A DNA stretch of 64,000 nucleotides, taken from Dictyobacter kobayashii. GTDB taxonomy: Bacteria; Chloroflexota; Ktedonobacteria; Ktedonobacterales; Ktedonobacteraceae. The stretch lies in assembly GCF_003967555.1 (NCBI RefSeq), contig NZ_BIFS01000002.1, forward strand, positions 2,666,001 to 2,730,000. Direction: 5' to 3'. Of this stretch, positions 1 to 9,436 are shown one piece after another. Both the position numbers and the translations under genes were made by a program. How positions within the stretch are numbered: position 1 is the first letter of the stretch; each line of letters begins with the position of its first letter. The notes beneath the pieces are model-generated. The model was given only the letters and a program-made list of their open reading frames with translations. It was not told the origin of the DNA and ran no database searches.

Positions 1-39
1 AACGTGAATAATATACATCATAATAGAGATAGAGCATGC

Positions 40-75
40 GAAAGCGAGCAATTCAACGGCGAATTGCTCGCTTTC
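40..75. terminator. Perfect 15-bp inverted repeat downstream of pyrD
   Basis: Arms at 40-54 and 61-75 (GAAAGCGAGCAATTC and its complement) flank a 6-nt loop. It lies just past the corrected stop of the minus-strand pyrD. No strong T-run follows on either strand, so termination is inferred from position and stem stability. Confidence 0.6.
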
Positions 76-128
76 ATATTGTAATAGTTCACCAGGATTG
101 CTGAAGCAGAAGGAAGTGGTTATGGCTG

Positions 129-1183
129 CTAGTTATGGGGGTGCGCCAGCTGGCGATTAATCTGCTTGATGATGCCCGGACCTTCATAGATAAAGCTGGT
201 ATAGATTTGGATCAGGCTGGCACCGGCATCTAAGGTTCTCCTGGCGTCATCGGGCCCGAAGATACCCCAACCCCTATGATCGGTATTTTGTTATCCAGGT
301 GCTGGCTGAGATAGCGGATCACCTCTAATGAGCGTGTGTGCAGTGGGCGACCGCTGAGTCCACCACTTTCGGACGATGTCTGCCGCAAGCCCGTGCGCGC
401 AAGGGTGGTATTAGTCGCGATAATGCCACGTATGTTGCGCTGCAGGCAGACCTCAATCACATCATCTAATTGATCTTCCGTCAGGTCGGGAGCGATTTTG
501 ACCAGTACCGCTTTGGCTGTCGGACTATCTGTCCTTTGGGCAAGCGCTTCCGACTCCTGCACGATAGCCTGCAATAGCTGATCCAGCGGCTCTTTATCCT
601 GTAATTTGCGCAAGCCGGGCGTATTGGGAGAGCTGACATTGACGGTGAAGAAATCGGAGAAATCATAGAGTTTGCGCAACGAATAGAGGTAATCCTCAAT
701 CGCCTCTTCTTGAGGCGTAACCTTGGATTTGCCGATGCTCCAGCCAATCGGTATGGCAGGTTTTTTCAGCCTGGCTAAGCGCTCGTGAATAGCATCCGCG
801 CCATCGTTGGGGAAGCCCATGCGATTGATCAAAGCATTATCCACTGAGAGCCGAAAAATACGTGGGCGAGCATTGCCTGGTTGCGCATAGCGGGTTACGG
901 TACCGGCTTCAATAAAGCCAAAGCCGAGCGCCGCCAGGGCCGGGAGCGCGATGCCATTTTTATCAAAGCCGCCAGCCAGCCCGACTGGATTAGGAAAATG
1001 CACGCCGAAAATATCCCGCTCCAGCGCCGGTGATTTATAGGCATTGGCGGCCTCAATAATTTTGAGGGCCGTTTGACTGTGAGAAAGCGTGGCCATTCTA
1101 TTCATCAACCAGTGATGGGCGATTTCGGGATCGTTGGCAGAGGTACGAAACATGGCCGGACGAATGAGGGCTTTAAATAGCAT
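129..1183 (-). CDS. pyrD: Dihydroorotate dehydrogenase (quinone), class 2; one-base frameshift near 3' end
   Basis: Oxidises dihydroorotate to orotate in pyrimidine synthesis, passing electrons to membrane quinone. The N-terminal helical extension (about residues 1-45) is the class 2 membrane/quinone region. An FMN-loop GLAGGFDKNG lies at about 68-77, and NVSSPNTPG at about 182-190 holds the catalytic Ser. The start at 1183 is chosen because AGGGAG sits just upstream; a longer open frame to 1339 lacks the family signature. As written the frame ends early at 230. One extra base in the C-run at 265-268 restores GVGGIFGPDDARRTL and a normal C-terminus ending at 129, about 351 aa, the usual length. 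The indel is probably a sequencing error. Divergent from pyrC. Confidence 0.93.
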
Positions 1184-1413
1184 TGACTCCCTATCTTTCA
1201 ACCTGAGTACGCAGTAAATTAACGTTTCCAGTATAATAGTAATTCGAGAATTTGGGAATAGACTTGATTTGCTCATGCTAGCAGCCAGGGGCCATGTTAT
1301 ATGGTACAGGTAAAAGGAGATAGAGTTGGCACCCATCAACTCTGGTACCTATGGGTTCCTGGTGTTCGTATGCATGCAGAAAAGCGATATATTGGTAAGG
1401 AGAAAGAGCAGGC

Positions 1414-2712
1414 ATGTTGATTCGGAATGGTATCGTGGTACTGGCAAGTGGTCCGGTGCGCCTGGATGTGCGCACATGTGATGAGAAGATAAGCGAGCTG
1501 GCTGAACAGCTCACCCCTGAACCGGGCGAGCAGATCATTGAGGCCAATGGGCTTATGGTACTGCCCGGTTTTATTGATTCACATGTTCACTTCCGCGATC
1601 CCGGCAGTACCTACAAAGAGGATTTCCTTAGCGGTACGCAGGCTGCATTGGCGGGTGGAGTTACAACCATCCTGGATATGCCAAATACCCAGCCGCCGAC
1701 CGATAGTCGGGCGCACCTGCAAGAGAAGATGGCCATCGCGGCGGCCAAGGCAGTCGTCGATTATGGTTTTTATTTCGGGGCGACCGACACCAATATCGAG
1801 GAAGCGGCCGCCCTGGCCGATCAAGTGGCCGCCATGAAGCTCTACATGGGCTCCTCGACCGGCTCCTTGCTGGTCACTGAGTTCTCGCCGATCTACCGGC
1901 ACTTCTCGACCTTTCCACTGGATAAGCCAATCGCTGTCCATGCCGAGGACGAGCAATCGTTGAAGTATTTTGGTTCGCAGGGGAGTACTGAACACAACCG
2001 GACGCGGCCTCCTTTGAGTGCCCAGATCGCGTTGAGCCGAGCCCTGGCTATTGCCGAAAAGACTGGTCGGGTCCTGCATATTGCCCATACCACGACGCAG
2101 CGAGAATTGGAGCTTATTCAGGAAGCCAAACACAAGGGTGTACGCGTCACCTGCGAAGTAACGCCCCTGCATCTTTTCTTGAACGAAGAGGACCAGCGGC
2201 GGCTGGGCAACTTTGGCAAGGTTAATCCGCCTCTGCGTAGCAAGAGTGACCAGGCAGCATTGTGGCGCTATTTTGACGTTATCGACACCATCGGTACAGA
2301 TCATGCGCCGCATACCAAAGAAGAAAAGAATCAACCCTACGAGAAGGCGCCATCGGGCATGACCGGCGTACAGACCATGCTCCCTTTGTTATTCAATGCC
2401 GCGCAGGAAGGGAGAGTTGAGCTAAGCGAAATCATCAAGCGTTGTGTCGTCAATCCTGCTCGCATCTTTGGCCTGAAGAACAAGGGCGCGCTAGAAGTGG
2501 GCAAGGATGCTGATATTGTATTGATTGATCCCAGGCAGGAATACGAAATTACTAACGAGCAGATACTCTCAAAGTGTGGCTGGACGCCATTTGCTGGCAC
2601 CAGAGTCAGAGGAAAGCTGCGACAGGTATTTGTGCGTGGGACACTAGCGTTTGCGCATGATACATATCTGGCGCAGCCCGGGAGCGGTGCGCCTCTTCAG
2701 TATAAGATATAA
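1414..2712 (+). CDS. pyrC: Dihydroorotase (type I, amidohydrolase superfamily)
   Basis: Cyclises carbamoyl-aspartate to dihydroorotate, the step before PyrD. The 432-aa protein has the metal-binding HxH in DSHVHFRDPG (His57, His59), a probable carbamylated Lys in MKLYMGSSTG (about 142), and GTDHAPHT (about 294) carrying the catalytic Asp. Length fits bacterial type I dihydroorotases. GGAG lies upstream of ATG 1414. The paralogous allantoinase is the main alternative, but divergent pairing with pyrD favours pyrimidine synthesis. About 230 bp separate the two divergent starts; I see no convincing -35/-10 there. Confidence 0.93.
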   Translation: MLIRNGIVVLASGPVRLDVRTCDEKISELAEQLTPEPGEQIIEANGLMVLPGFIDSHVHFRDPGSTYKEDFLSGTQAALAGGVTTILDMPNTQPPTDSRAHLQEKMAIAAAKAVVDYGFYFGATDTNIEEAAALADQVAAMKLYMGSSTGSLLVTEFSPIYRHFSTFPLDKPIAVHAEDEQSLKYFGSQGSTEHNRTRPPLSAQIALSRALAIAEKTGRVLHIAHTTTQRELELIQEAKHKGVRVTCEVTPLHLFLNEEDQRRLGNFGKVNPPLRSKSDQAALWRYFDVIDTIGTDHAPHTKEEKNQPYEKAPSGMTGVQTMLPLLFNAAQEGRVELSEIIKRCVVNPARIFGLKNKGALEVGKDADIVLIDPRQEYEITNEQILSKCGWTPFAGTRVRGKLRQVFVRGTLAFAHDTYLAQPGSGAPLQYKI

Positions 2713-2894
2713 AAAGAGTAATACAGGTATGAATCAGGATTGAAGTGGGTCTTGATTCATATCTGTACATTTGTAGTTCCTTCTGCTAATATAGCTGAAC
2801 AATAGAGTATTTCATTTGTCTTCAATATCTCTTATAGCCGATATTAGTGGATAGGATGTGGATGTATTGATAGTTTGCCAAAAAGGAAATGCGA

Positions 2895-4412
2895 ATGGAA
2901 GAGATGCAGCGCCAGCTTAAAACGTACGGTTTGATCTATCTGGGTGTATTGATCTATCTGCTCTTTCTTATCTCCGTCGCGTGGACTGGATGGTTTAATA
3001 TCTTTTTCAGTGGGGCGGCCTTGCATGAAGGCGCGAAAGGGATTGATTTTTATCAACTGCCTGATGGCGCCTGGGCCTTCTGGCATGGGGGGAGCCTGAC
3101 CGGGGCGGCGCTATCCGATGGCTCGCAGTATGCGCAACCTAATTATGCCAATGATAATGTCTATCATGTTATCTTCACACTGACCCTGGGTTCTGTGCTG
3201 GCACTATTTGATCCGGCCCAATCGCCCTATATCTGGTTATTCTGCAAAGCCATCCTTTCGCTACTGCTGGTCGCCTATTTTGTCTGGAGCTTTCGCCAAC
3301 ACAAGCACGTCGGGTTTGCGGCATTTATCATACTGGTGAACTTCAGTAGCTATCTAGAACTGGCTGCATGGCAATTTCACTTTGTGCTTAACTTTTTTCT
3401 ACTTCTATTTATGATTTTACTGGTAAAAAGAGGCTCGGGCATCTGGATTGGTGTTACCTACTGGTTAGGGATGCTGGTCAAGCCAATCGGGATTTTATTG
3501 GTCCCCATGCTGATCTTTAAAGGGCGCTGGAAACTTGCAGCCGTGGGTGTAGGCTGTTTTGTACTCTTCAGCATCATTTTTCTCTATCAGGGGATTGGCA
3601 AATATTATATAGATAACTTAATCAATAATCTCAGCTTATCCGGTACCCTGGGACCAAATCAAATTATTACTTTATCGGCTTTACTCCATTACATGACCCA
3701 CTGGCCTGATTTTGTCTATCAGGGCATACAAGATTGCGCGCTGCTGCTGGTTGTCTTTCTGGGGACGCTCAAAAGAATCGCCCTCCCCAAGGCCGTATTC
3801 TTGTATATGGCATATTTCCTCTGTTTTTATGAACAGGTCTTCGAATATCAATGGAGCACGCTCGCTTATATTCTCGCTATCTGCGTAGTAACCTGTCCCG
3901 AGTTCCAGACGCGGCGCAGCATGACCTGTATCCTGCTCACCTGCCTGCCCAGTTGTTTTATCGTACTCAACTGGCTGCATATCGATGTACAAAATATGGG
4001 GAATCTAGGTATGATTCCGGGCGGCACCGCCTGGGAATGGATGGTTGCCAGCAAGCTCCTGCCGCTCTTTCTCCTCTTAGCAAGCGTGCTGGTTCCCGAT
4101 ATCCCACCGATCTGGAAACAGTTGCAAGCCTTCTGGCAGGCTGTGCGCAAAGTAAACGCGCGCCTTGGTGTATTTGGTGATGACCTGCCCGCATCCCAGC
4201 CGGGTGTACAGATCCCGCTGGTCGTGTCGGGACAGCGTAGTGGTAGCCTGGCGAGAAGCCAGGCACTTTTCTGGGACTATAATGTCGCTGAAGATGTCCC
4301 CACAAAGCTTAATGAGCAGCCTTTCACTCCCCTACCATCTGGAACAGGTGAGCCAGAAAAAATCCACCCCCTCAATCCACCCGAAGCGAAGATTGAGGGG
4401 GTGGAAGAATAG
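2895..4412 (+). CDS. Polytopic membrane protein, GT87/DUF2029-like glycosyltransferase candidate
   Basis: About 505 aa with roughly ten hydrophobic segments through residue 400, then a hydrophilic tail of about 90 residues. The acidic/aromatic pattern after the first helix (DFYQLPDG, NYANDNVYH) and the layout resemble polyprenol-phosphate-mannose-dependent GT-C transferases of the GT87/DUF2029 type, but no decisive catalytic motif can be confirmed by eye. ATG 2895 is preferred over ATG 2889 because AAGGA is then about 7 nt upstream. The 3' end contains a 15-bp hairpin that probably terminates the convergent hydrolase gene. A generic membrane protein is the alternative. Confidence 0.7.
   Translation: MEEMQRQLKTYGLIYLGVLIYLLFLISVAWTGWFNIFFSGAALHEGAKGIDFYQLPDGAWAFWHGGSLTGAALSDGSQYAQPNYANDNVYHVIFTLTLGSVLALFDPAQSPYIWLFCKAILSLLLVAYFVWSFRQHKHVGFAAFIILVNFSSYLELAAWQFHFVLNFFLLLFMILLVKRGSGIWIGVTYWLGMLVKPIGILLVPMLIFKGRWKLAAVGVGCFVLFSIIFLYQGIGKYYIDNLINNLSLSGTLGPNQIITLSALLHYMTHWPDFVYQGIQDCALLLVVFLGTLKRIALPKAVFLYMAYFLCFYEQVFEYQWSTLAYILAICVVTCPEFQTRRSMTCILLTCLPSCFIVLNWLHIDVQNMGNLGMIPGGTAWEWMVASKLLPLFLLLASVLVPDIPPIWKQLQAFWQAVRKVNARLGVFGDDLPASQPGVQIPLVVSGQRSGSLARSQALFWDYNVAEDVPTKLNEQPFTPLPSGTGEPEKIHPLNPPEAKIEGVEE
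4363..4405 (-). terminator. Rho-independent terminator for the minus-strand hydrolase, inside the 3' end of the facing gene
   Basis: A 15-bp perfect stem (TCCACCCCCTCAATC at 4363-4377 with 4391-4405) is followed, on the minus strand, by a T6 run (AAAAAA at 4357-4362 on plus). It lies 26 bp past the hydrolase stop and encodes the last codons of the convergent gene. Confidence 0.85.
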
Positions 4413-4430
4413 CTGCGCGGCTACCGAGCA

Positions 4431-5296
4431 TTAACTCTCTATGAACGACCGTATAGCCTCGGCCGGCCCCGGTTCGACGCCAAAGACGATTGTATAGTGA
4501 TTGAGTGATGGAAAATCTTGAAACTGGCAGGCTGAGATGCCCTGACGAATGTTTTGTACCGCCTCATCAGATAAGAGTTGATCATGTTCATATAGCAGCT
4601 TCTGACCGGCGCGCAAGAGTAATGTCGGCGCCTGTACATGGGCCCACTGCTCATCGGGCCTGGCCTGTTGGGCATTCATCGCCTCTTCAATGATGCCAGG
4701 CAACGAAACTTTAGAGACCACCGATCCATCCTCCTGCTGAGCAACATCGTGGGTAAAATAGAGATCCAGATATGCGTTCCAATAGGGGCCGAGATATGGA
4801 GCAGCTTGCAGATAAGCAATATATTCTGCATAAGAAGGCGTTGTGGCACCCAGGCGGCTGACTGAATTCTTCAACCAGACAGGCTGATCCTCAACAGTCT
4901 TCCAGCCATAGGGAGCGCCCGCATCAATCAAAACGAGTTTGCTCAATTTCTCAGGATAGTGGGCGGCAAAATATAAGGCAATCATAGCGCCCAGAGAATG
5001 ACCTATAATGACAGGTCTCTCTAATTCCAGGCATCAATCAGATGTGCCAGGTCCGCAGCATGAATGGGCACACTGTATCCCTGGGCCGGCTTAGCGCTAT
5101 CGCCGCGTCCACGTAGATCGTAGGCAAAGACGCGGTGGGATGGTGCCAGGTAATCGGCAAAGGCCTGGAAACAGAAAGCATTGGCCGTTAAACCATGGAT
5201 ACAGATGATAGGTGTGCCTTGCTGCCCCCACTGCACATAGTGGAGCGCCACATCATCGAGGGCGATCTGCTCCTCACGCACCGGCTGTGTCAACAT
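4431..5296 (-). CDS. Alpha/beta-hydrolase fold protein; one-base frameshift
   Basis: A soluble serine hydrolase of about 288 aa once repaired. The first half (from ATG 5296, with AAGGGA 7 nt upstream) carries the oxyanion-loop HG of CIHGLTANAF and DLRGRGDS. The second half begins at the nucleophile elbow GHSLGAM and holds a late His in SLNHYT. The halves are in different frames: at 5030-5031 one G (plus strand) is missing, and restoring it gives DALELERPVIIGHSLG in a continuous frame. Substrate is not predictable; epoxide-hydrolase, lactonase or esterase activity is possible. Single gene between two hairpins. Confidence 0.85.
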
Positions 5297-5364
5297 AGTA
5301 TAATCCCTTACTATTAAATATCATCCAAATACATGAAATACGATTTGCCTTCATTTTAGCATTA

Positions 5365-5423
5365 AATAAAGAGGTAGATCCAATCGCAGGCACTATGTCT
5401 GCGATTGGATCTACCTCTTTATT
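5365..5423. terminator. 25-bp perfect inverted repeat, terminator of the MFS gene
   Basis: Arms 5365-5389 and 5399-5423 (AATAAAGAGGTAGATCC... and complement) enclose a 9-nt loop. It lies between the MFS stop and the hydrolase start, both minus strand. Confidence 0.75.
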
Positions 5424-5444
5424 CAGGTCAACTGAATTAAATGG

Positions 5445-6797
5445 TCAGGCCTCTGATGCTGTAGCATCTAGCGATGGACGTATTTCGTCATGGTCTACCT
5501 GCGCGTCTTTATTGGCGTACTCTTTGAGTGCCAGGGCCGCAAAAAAGGAAATGGCAGCCATAAGGATAATGTATAAAGCCAGGGGGACATACGAGTGGTA
5601 GTAGGCAACCAGTAGCGTAGCAATGATCGGTGCCGGACCACCCGCCGTCAACGATGCCAGCTGATACCCTAGTGAGGCCCCACTATAGCGCAATTTTGTA
5701 CCAAAGTGCTCAGTAATGAAAGCCGCCTGTGGACCATAGACCGAGGCATGGCAGATGCCGATTGCAAAGGCCAGCGCAAAGACAACTGCTACCGGATTTC
5801 GTGTTTGTAAGAGCAAGAAAAACGGGAAGGCAAAGACTGCCATCAGCACCGTTCCGAACATAAACCAGCGTTTACGCCCGATGATATCCGAGACATAGCT
5901 GGCCGTTGGCATAAAAACGAAAGAGATAACGGCCGCAAGGATGATTCCAACATATAGGAGGTTGAGTGGAATTTTCAGCGCAGTCACACCATAGCCAAGA
6001 ATGAAGGTGGTGAACAGATAGAAGGGAGCCTGCTCACCTGAACGCAGCAGGGCCGTCAGAATAATATCCTTCCAATGATGTCGAAACGCTTCAGTGAAAG
6101 GAGACCGGGCGATCCTATTTTCCTCCTTCAATTTAGTAAAGGCAGGGGTATCCAGGATGCGCAACCGAATAATGAGTCCAACCAGAATTAGTACTACGCT
6201 CAGGAAAAAAGGAATGCGCCAGCCAAGACCCGTGAAGGCATCCCCTACAAACAGGGCACGTGTGATAATGACTACAATCGCGGCCAGAGCCAGGCCCAGC
6301 GGTACGCCAGTCTGCGGCCAACTGGTCCAGAATCCACGGCGACGGTTATCGCCATATTCGAGCGAGAGCAGGACTGAGCCGCCCCATTCGCCACCGACGC
6401 CAGCGCCCTGTAGAAAACGTAGGAGGGTAATCAGCACTGGTGCAAGGATGCCAACCTGACCATAGGTTGGTACCAGGCCCATCAAACAGGTTGAGATACC
6501 CATTAAAAGTAGCGTAGTCACCAGCACTGATTTGCGTCCGATGCGGTCACCAAACCAGCCAAAGAAAGCGCCTCCAATGGGCCGTGCGATAAATCCGATG
6601 TAATAAGTAGTAAAAGATGCCAGAATGCCTGTGACAGGATCAAGGAGGGGAAAGAAAAGCTTGTTGAAGATAGTCGCCGAGAAAAAACCATACAAGAAGA
6701 AATCGTACCATTCGATGGCTGTGCCAATGGTACTGGCACTCAAGATAGGAAGCATCTTGCGTATTGTGACGTTCTCTGACGTTGAGATCGCCGCCAT
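5445..6797 (-). CDS. MFS transporter, metabolite:H+ symporter (MHS)-like
   Basis: 450-aa, 12-helix inner-membrane symporter. ATIGTAIEWYDFFLYGFFSA at the N-terminus is the MHS hallmark (compare ProP, KgtP, ShiA). The MFS loop 2-3 motif GWFGDRIGRK is at about 80-90 and a second half-repeat SDIIGRK at about 300. Substrates in this family are organic acids, betaines or aromatic acids; nothing here narrows it. AGGAGG is positioned before ATG 6797. A TTGACG-18-TATAAT promoter lies upstream on the same strand. Confidence 0.9.
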   Translation of the reverse strand: MAAISTSENVTIRKMLPILSASTIGTAIEWYDFFLYGFFSATIFNKLFFPLLDPVTGILASFTTYYIGFIARPIGGAFFGWFGDRIGRKSVLVTTLLLMGISTCLMGLVPTYGQVGILAPVLITLLRFLQGAGVGGEWGGSVLLSLEYGDNRRRGFWTSWPQTGVPLGLALAAIVVIITRALFVGDAFTGLGWRIPFFLSVVLILVGLIIRLRILDTPAFTKLKEENRIARSPFTEAFRHHWKDIILTALLRSGEQAPFYLFTTFILGYGVTALKIPLNLLYVGIILAAVISFVFMPTASYVSDIIGRKRWFMFGTVLMAVFAFPFFLLLQTRNPVAVVFALAFAIGICHASVYGPQAAFITEHFGTKLRYSGASLGYQLASLTAGGPAPIIATLLVAYYHSYVPLALYIILMAAISFFAALALKEYANKDAQVDHDEIRPSLDATASEA

Positions 6798-6989
6798 TGA
6801 GACCTCCTGACTCTACCCATTAGTGGATGAGTAGCTGAACACAACAGTATATCGTGGTGTTTCTATATCAAAGCCAGCATGGCATTGATAGCAGGATTGT
6901 AACTCTGAGTACCTTGATGAAATGGCTGATGGGATTTTCTGGGATGGGTTGAATGAGATAGATATGGCACTAAATATTGTATTATATCT

Positions 6990-7019
6990 ATTATACAAAC
7001 TAATGTTTAAATGCGTCAA
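6990..7019 (-). promoter_or_regulatory. Candidate sigma70-type promoter for the MFS gene
   Basis: Read on the minus strand: -35 TTGACG (7014-7019), 18-nt spacer, -10 TATAAT (6990-6995), about 190 nt before the start codon. Confidence 0.6.
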
Positions 7020-7127
7020 GTACCTCTATGTTGGCCGCATTTATAAAGCAAGTACGTTTGAGTATGGGAATAGGAAATAAAGCTGTGGTATGATACAAGG
7101 ACAGATAGATAGAGAGGGGTCTGCACC

Positions 7128-8666
7128 ATGAATTCGATCGTTGAAGCTATATTTCAGCATGCGCAGAAACAGCCAGAGCGTCCGGCCATCTTTTTTGAGC
7201 AGCAGGTTATCAGTTATGGGCAGTTGGCGGTCCGGGTCGAGCGTTTCGCACAGGCATTGCAGGCCCGAGGAATACAAGCGGGCGATCGCGTAGCCTTATT
7301 TCTCAATAATTCACCCGCCTTTATTACGGCCTATCTGGGTATCCAGCTTGCTCATGGTATTGTGGTGCTGGTAAACAATCAGTATCGCAAGGTTGAACTG
7401 AGCCATATTCTCCAGGATGCAGGCGTGCGCTTGTGTGTCACCAGTGCCGCCGGGGCAGCTGAGATATTGCCACTGACGATCACGTCCCTGCATACCCTGG
7501 TGCTCATCGATGAACCAACCACAGCTGGCGCGATCGAACAGCTTTCTCTCTCTGACTTTCTACGCAGCGCAGACAATGAACATAGGCAGCATTCAATAAC
7601 GTTGCCCCAGGCCGATGATCCCGCTGTTATCGGCTATACCTCCGGCACCACAGGACGCTCAAAAGGGGCTTTATTGCTGCATCGCAACCTGCTCGCTAAC
7701 AGCGTCGCCGTTACCAGCGCATGGCACTGGACTGAGCGTGATCGCCTCCTGCTGACCTTGCCCCTCTTTCATACGCATGGCCTGATGGTTGGTATCCATG
7801 GAACGTTGCTGACAGGTGCCAGCGTCATTTTGCGGCAGAAATTTGAAGCCGCCGAGGTCCTGGCTTCTTTACAAAGCAATGAGGATATTACGCTGTTCTT
7901 TGGCGTTCCGACCATGTACAGCCGTTTACTGGCCGAAATTGAGCTCCAGGGGATTAAGCCCCGGCAGCTACGGCTCTTCGTCTCTGGCTCGGCTCCCTTA
8001 AGTCCGCAGGTATTTAATGAATTCGAGCGTGTATTTGGGCAACGCATTCTTGAGCGCTACGGCATGACAGAGACAATCATGAATCTAACGAATCCTTATG
8101 AAGGCGAGCGGCGTGCAGGTACCGTGGGGGCCCCCTTCCCTGGTCAGGAAGCACGTATTGTGGATGTACAGACGCGTCGACCGCTAGCCGCTGAAGAGAT
8201 TGGCGAGATCGAGGTACGCGGTCCGCATGTGTTTACGGGATACTGGCAGAGGCCGGACGCAACCTCGGAGGCTTTTGATGCTGCTGGCTGGTTTAAAACT
8301 GGCGATCTAGGTTGGTATAGCCAGGACGGCTATTATACGATTACGGGTCGTGCCAGAGAGTTGATTATCAGTGGCGGCTATAATATCTATCCACGTGAAA
8401 TCGAGGATGTCCTCGAAGCACATCCAGATGTAGCCGAAGCGGCAGTAGTAGGATTACCAGATGCTGATATGGGTGAAAAGGTGGTGGCCGTCATTGTACC
8501 CACGGCTGGCCGTGAGCCGCAAACTGCAGAAATTATCGCTTTTTGTCGCGAGCAACTGGCCAGCTATAAAAAGCCACGCCAGATAGTCGTTGCTGCTTCA
8601 TTGCCGCGTAACGCGCTGGGCAAAGTTCAAAAACATATTCTGACCACACAGCTACAATCCTCTTAA
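7128..8666 (+). CDS. Acyl-CoA synthetase, probably malonyl-CoA ligase (MatB-like)
   Basis: ANL-superfamily enzyme of 512 aa that adenylates a carboxylate and forms its CoA thioester in the cytoplasm. The P-loop is GYTSGTTGRSKGALLLH (about 172-188). The adenine motif ERYGMTET is followed by MNLTNPYEGERRAGTVG, which closely resembles malonyl-CoA synthetases. The hinge is TGDLGWYSQDGYY, and the catalytic Lys lies in LPRNALGKVQK near the end. Start ATG 7128 follows GAGAGG. Malonate specificity is inferred from the post-TET motif only; a broader short/medium-chain ligase is possible. Single gene. Confidence 0.88.
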   Translation: MNSIVEAIFQHAQKQPERPAIFFEQQVISYGQLAVRVERFAQALQARGIQAGDRVALFLNNSPAFITAYLGIQLAHGIVVLVNNQYRKVELSHILQDAGVRLCVTSAAGAAEILPLTITSLHTLVLIDEPTTAGAIEQLSLSDFLRSADNEHRQHSITLPQADDPAVIGYTSGTTGRSKGALLLHRNLLANSVAVTSAWHWTERDRLLLTLPLFHTHGLMVGIHGTLLTGASVILRQKFEAAEVLASLQSNEDITLFFGVPTMYSRLLAEIELQGIKPRQLRLFVSGSAPLSPQVFNEFERVFGQRILERYGMTETIMNLTNPYEGERRAGTVGAPFPGQEARIVDVQTRRPLAAEEIGEIEVRGPHVFTGYWQRPDATSEAFDAAGWFKTGDLGWYSQDGYYTITGRARELIISGGYNIYPREIEDVLEAHPDVAEAAVVGLPDADMGEKVVAVIVPTAGREPQTAEIIAFCREQLASYKKPRQIVVAASLPRNALGKVQKHILTTQLQSS

Positions 8667-8744
8667 GGGTGAATGAACTTCACGCTTTTGAGAGCAGCTA
8701 GAAACGCTATGAATGCTGTGGATTATGCCGCTTTGCTCTTCCAC

Positions 8745-8993
8745 TTAAATCGTGAGTAGATGATTAGAGAGCTGCTTCTTTAAGGTTTTTATGCTTGTCT
8801 GATCCTGGTCCAAACAATTTCCTGGAGTATGTGTCAACGTGCAATAGTGGCAATGGCGGCTAATAGATTGACAGTCTTCGCAGACGTCAACTATTTTTCG
8901 ATAAGTATGAAATCCCTCCAATACATGAATAGGCGTTTTATTGAGATTATGCCTGTTGCCGCAATAATGGCACCATCTAAAAATGTACTTCAA
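8745..8993 (-). CDS. Cysteine-rich mini-protein (zinc-ribbon-like), TTG start
   Basis: An 82-aa protein with paired Cys/His knuckles: CHYCGNRH near residue 8, then CEDC and HCHYC, and a last Cys in GNC. This is the pattern of a treble-clef or zinc-ribbon with two metal sites. The TTG start at 8993 is supported by GGAG 7 nt upstream. No family recognised. It stands alone between the acyl-CoA synthetase and an AT-rich gap. The Cys spacing makes chance unlikely. Confidence 0.55.
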   Translation of the reverse strand: MKYIFRWCHYCGNRHNLNKTPIHVLEGFHTYRKIVDVCEDCQSISRHCHYCTLTHTPGNCLDQDQTSIKTLKKQLSNHLLTI

Positions 8994-9436
8994 TTTACTA
9001 CTCCAAATTTTATTTAACTGCTCGAATGAAAATATTTCAATTGTAATACGTACCGGCAGTCAATAGCATATACAATATATATTGATTACTTACTTCTGAT
9101 GAATGCCCTGTGTTGTATATTCTTGATCTGTAATCTCGTATTCATCTTGCTTGCTTGAAATATATAAAGTGTATAGAGTAGTGGAAGCCTCTTCACTACT
9201 CACTTCATACGGAAAATGCTATAGAAAATTTACATATGGAATTGTTAAATAGCTCAAAAATAGCAGTAGATCTGTAACGTTAGTGCCTGCATAGCTCGTG
9301 TATGGATAGAGCAATTGACAAGAAATATAAGCTAGTCTTTGTATTTTATTAATTTATAATCGGATAAAATAGCTGATCAAGCTCATGAATCTGAATGTGG
9401 AACGAGGATGTTTTGGCGCGAGGAGGCTAAAAATAA
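8994..9436. other. AT-rich intergenic region
   Basis: About 440 bp between the divergent mini-protein and exchanger. A TTGACA occurs at 9314-9319 on the plus strand but without a good -10 at the right distance. No ORF, hairpin or repeat that I can support. Confidence 0.5.

Noticed and set aside
1579..2334. 251-aa open frame antisense to pyrC
   Set aside because: Lies wholly within pyrC, no ribosome site or domain; pyrC has clear catalytic motifs.
3681..4305. Minus-strand open frames inside the membrane protein
   Set aside because: Shadows of the plus-strand gene without start signals.
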